NCBI GenBank assembly: GCA_003224665.1
Contig: QHZM01000040.1
Location: forward strand, 1-8,084
Direction: 5' to 3'
Origin: Acidobacteriota bacterium
Lineage (GTDB): Bacteria; Acidobacteriota; Terriglobia; UBA7540
Length of the DNA: 8,084 bases
The stretch's first letter is position 1. Each line of letters starts with the position of its first letter. The position numbers and the translations under genes were made by a program. Under the pieces are notes generated by a model. The model saw nothing but the letters and a program-made list of their open reading frames with translations. It did no database searches and was not told the origin of the DNA. Below, piece after piece: positions 6,071 to 8,084 of the stretch.

Positions 6071-8084
6071 ATGAGACCCAATTACGTATGCATGCTTGTG
6101 GTCTTTTCGCTCGCGATTTCTCTCGGGTCAAAAGCTGAAAACACGGCAAGCGTGAGGGGGGGCGTCGAGGACCCCAGCGGCACGGCGACGACAGGCGTGG
6201 AGGTTACGCTCACGCCTGCGGCCGGTGGTCAGCCGCTCGTCACGAGGACCGATGACGAAGGGGAGTTTGAGTTTTCAAACGTCCCTGCCGGCCAATACGT
6301 CCTGCAAGTAAAACTGCGAGGTTTCAAGCAAGCTGAAGTTCCGGTGACGGTCGGCCGAACGTCTTCTTCACCCCTCCGAGTGCGACTGGCAGTCGCCGGG
6401 GTCACGGAGAAGGTGACGGTGGCCGCAGGCGCTCAACCTGTTGCCCTGGCGGAGGAGAATAACAACGCCCTACACCTCAGCCAGGAATTATTGTCAAACT
6501 TACCAGCGAAGAATGGAGATCCCTTGGACGTTCCTTCCCTCTTTCTCAATCCCGCGGTCCTGGGCGCAACCGGTCCGAAAATCATCCTGGACGGGGTCGA
6601 AACCGATTCGCTCGACATGCCCTCGGCGAGCGTTAAAAGCGTGCGTGTGGACGCCAGTCCCTATTCGGCGGAGTTCGGACGCCCCGGCAAGGGCCGCCTG
6701 GAAATCAAGACGCGGCGCGGACGCCACAACCGCTATAGGGGCGTTGTCCTGGCGATGCTTCGCAACTCGGCGCTCGACGCGCGTAACGCCTTCGCTGCCG
6801 TCCGGCCGCTTCAGCAGCGTGGGATTGGCGAGGCGGAACTGGACGGCCCTATTTCCAAGAACCTGACTTTCTTCGTGGCGGGTCGCTACTTTACCTTCAA
6901 CAACACCTCCCTAATCAACGCGCTCACTCCTTCCGGACCGTTTGTGAGAGATTCCAAAACACCCGAGCGCGATGTGCGCCTGTTTGGACGATTGGACTAC
7001 CACCTCAACCCCGTCCACAAAGTCATCGTGAGTTACAAATTCAAAAACAAGTCGGTTGACCAGCTAGGCGTTGGCGGCTTCAACCTGCCGGAGCGGGGAA
7101 CTGACATCTTCAACCACGGAAACGAAGTCAAGATACTGGAGACAGCGATCCCTTCGCCAAACGTTTTGAATCACCTGCGCCTCTACTACAAGCAAGAGCG
7201 CGAAGATACCACCAGCCTCACGAACGCGCCGGCAATCATTGTCCTTGGCGCTTTCAGCAGCGGTGGGACGCAGGTCTCGCGCCGGTTGAACGAACGAAGG
7301 GGGGACATCGAGGACGTCGCGACAGTGTTCTACGGCCGGCATATGTTTCGGTTTGGAGGAGGAATAAGGCCGGGATTCTTTTATGCCGAGGATGCCTCGA
7401 ATTTCGACGGCACATTCACCTTTTCCAGCTTGTCGGGCTACGAGCAGGGGCTCCCTATCCTCTTCACAATCAACGTGGGCAGCCCGACCATCTTCTTCCA
7501 AAAACACGAGTACTTCAGTTTTGCTCAGGACGATGTTCACCTGCGCCCGAACCTATCTCTCATGCTCGGCTTGCGCCACGAGTTCCAGTCGAACGTGCCG
7601 TACTACCGAAGCCTCGCTCCGCGTCTGGCTTTTGCCTATTCGCCGGGAGGCGGAGCGATGGTCGTGCGCGGAGGTTTTGGTGTTTTCGACGACCGCGAGC
7701 CGACGTTTATGGAGCAGCAGAGCCTCCTCCAAAACGGGACGACCGTCCGTCAGGTCGTCGTCTCCAACCCCGCTTATCCGAACCCGTTCGGTCCCGGAGA
7801 GACCGCAGCGTTGGCGACGCCCAGCATCGTGCGCATCGCTCCTGGCATCCGCTTGCCCTATCTGATGCAGGGGAGCATGGCGGTTGACCGGAGGCTGGGG
7901 CGCGGGCAAAATTTTCTCGGCCTGGAACTGACCGCCGTGCGCGGTGTCGAACTCTACCGCACGCGAAACATCAACGCTCCCCTTCCCGGGAGCAGGGTTC
8001 GGCCGGATCCCGATTTCATCAACATCAATCAGTACGAAGCCTCGGGCACCTCGCGTGGCGCGAGCGCTGCCGTAACCTATCGGG
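6071..8084 (+). CDS. Oar-like TonB-dependent receptor with carboxypeptidase-regulatory-like domain, 3'-partial
   Basis: This is an outer-membrane beta-barrel receptor, expected to import a large or scarce ligand with energy from TonB/ExbBD; the ligand is unknown. The frame runs 671 codons without a stop and leaves the window. Residues 1-22 form a signal peptide: MRPNY, a hydrophobic stretch VCMLVVFSLAISLG, then a likely cut after SKA. A CarboxypepD_reg-like beta-sandwich follows at about 26-108 (TDDEGEFEFSNVPAGQYVLQ). The plug is short, about 135-217, with LSNLPAKNGD, IILDGVETD (171-179), SPYSAEFGRPGKGRLEIKT (196-214). Barrel strands start near 220, including ELDGPISKNLTFFVAGRYF (256-274). 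Later aromatic-rich strands are typical. ATG 6071 is chosen for the signal peptide; GTG 6059 is an in-frame alternative, and the ribosome site (GGTGGGAA, 6058-6065) is weak. The long spacer suggests a transcription unit separate from the decarboxylase operon. No TonB box can be placed with confidence. Confidence 0.9.
   Translation, partial: MRPNYVCMLVVFSLAISLGSKAENTASVRGGVEDPSGTATTGVEVTLTPAAGGQPLVTRTDDEGEFEFSNVPAGQYVLQVKLRGFKQAEVPVTVGRTSSSPLRVRLAVAGVTEKVTVAAGAQPVALAEENNNALHLSQELLSNLPAKNGDPLDVPSLFLNPAVLGATGPKIILDGVETDSLDMPSASVKSVRVDASPYSAEFGRPGKGRLEIKTRRGRHNRYRGVVLAMLRNSALDARNAFAAVRPLQQRGIGEAELDGPISKNLTFFVAGRYFTFNNTSLINALTPSGPFVRDSKTPERDVRLFGRLDYHLNPVHKVIVSYKFKNKSVDQLGVGGFNLPERGTDIFNHGNEVKILETAIPSPNVLNHLRLYYKQEREDTTSLTNAPAIIVLGAFSSGGTQVSRRLNERRGDIEDVATVFYGRHMFRFGGGIRPGFFYAEDASNFDGTFTFSSLSGYEQGLPILFTINVGSPTIFFQKHEYFSFAQDDVHLRPNLSLMLGLRHEFQSNVPYYRSLAPRLAFAYSPGGGAMVVRGGFGVFDDREPTFMEQQSLLQNGTTVRQVVVSNPAYPNPFGPGETAALATPSIVRIAPGIRLPYLMQGSMAVDRRLGRGQNFLGLELTAVRGVELYRTRNINAPLPGSRVRPDPDFININQYEASGTSRGASAAVTYR

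Noticed and set aside
6441..6866. A 141-codon plus-strand frame inside the receptor
   Set aside because: The receptor frame is continuous from 6071 to the window end with signal peptide, regulatory-like domain and plug motifs; this frame is an Arg/Ser-rich shadow.
1..8084. CRISPR array, tRNA, rRNA or insertion sequence
   Set aside because: No regularly spaced repeats, no tRNA-like cloverleaf, no rRNA-like sequence and no transposase frame were seen on either strand.

Overview
The window looks like a piece of a GC-rich environmental bacterial genome, most probably an acidobacterium or a close relative. The best clue is the last gene, an Oar-type TonB-dependent receptor with an N-terminal carboxypeptidase-regulatory-like domain and an unusually short plug. 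This class is strongly expanded in Acidobacteriota. The intergenic DNA in front of it, full of GC-rich hairpins, fits the same group. The assignment is inference from family knowledge, not from a marker gene.

All genes read on the + strand. Region 1 (1-2844) is a tightly packed, very GC-rich block: an aminoglycoside-phosphotransferase-fold kinase cut by the left window edge, a CgeB-like GT-B glycosyltransferase, and a RimK-like ATP-grasp ligase joined to the glycosyltransferase by an ATGA overlap. Region 2 (2831-5794) has visibly lower GC and more relaxed codon use. It holds a complete MsbA-type ABC exporter half-transporter, a 43-codon ORF of unknown function joined by another ATGA overlap, and a UDP-glucuronate decarboxylase with a good ribosome binding site. 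Region 3 (5795-6070) is a non-coding spacer with three GC-rich hairpins. Region 4 (6071-8084) is the receptor gene, open through the right window edge.

Together the first five recognisable genes suggest a small operon that makes and exports a modified glycoside or glycopeptide-like metabolite: a sugar or small-molecule kinase, a glycosyltransferase, an ATP-dependent ligase, an ABC exporter, and a supplier of UDP-xylose. No product can be named from the sequence.

The most notable feature is damage in Region 1. The kinase loses its C-terminus and the glycosyltransferase its N-terminus at one point near base 955, where the reading frame also changes by one. The ATP-grasp protein seems to lack about 40-50 residues of its central domain, in frame, near base 2281, next to an imperfect 12-base direct repeat. 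Either this block is decaying (or has been remodelled) in the organism, or the assembly has lost short segments. Reads across the two junctions would decide.
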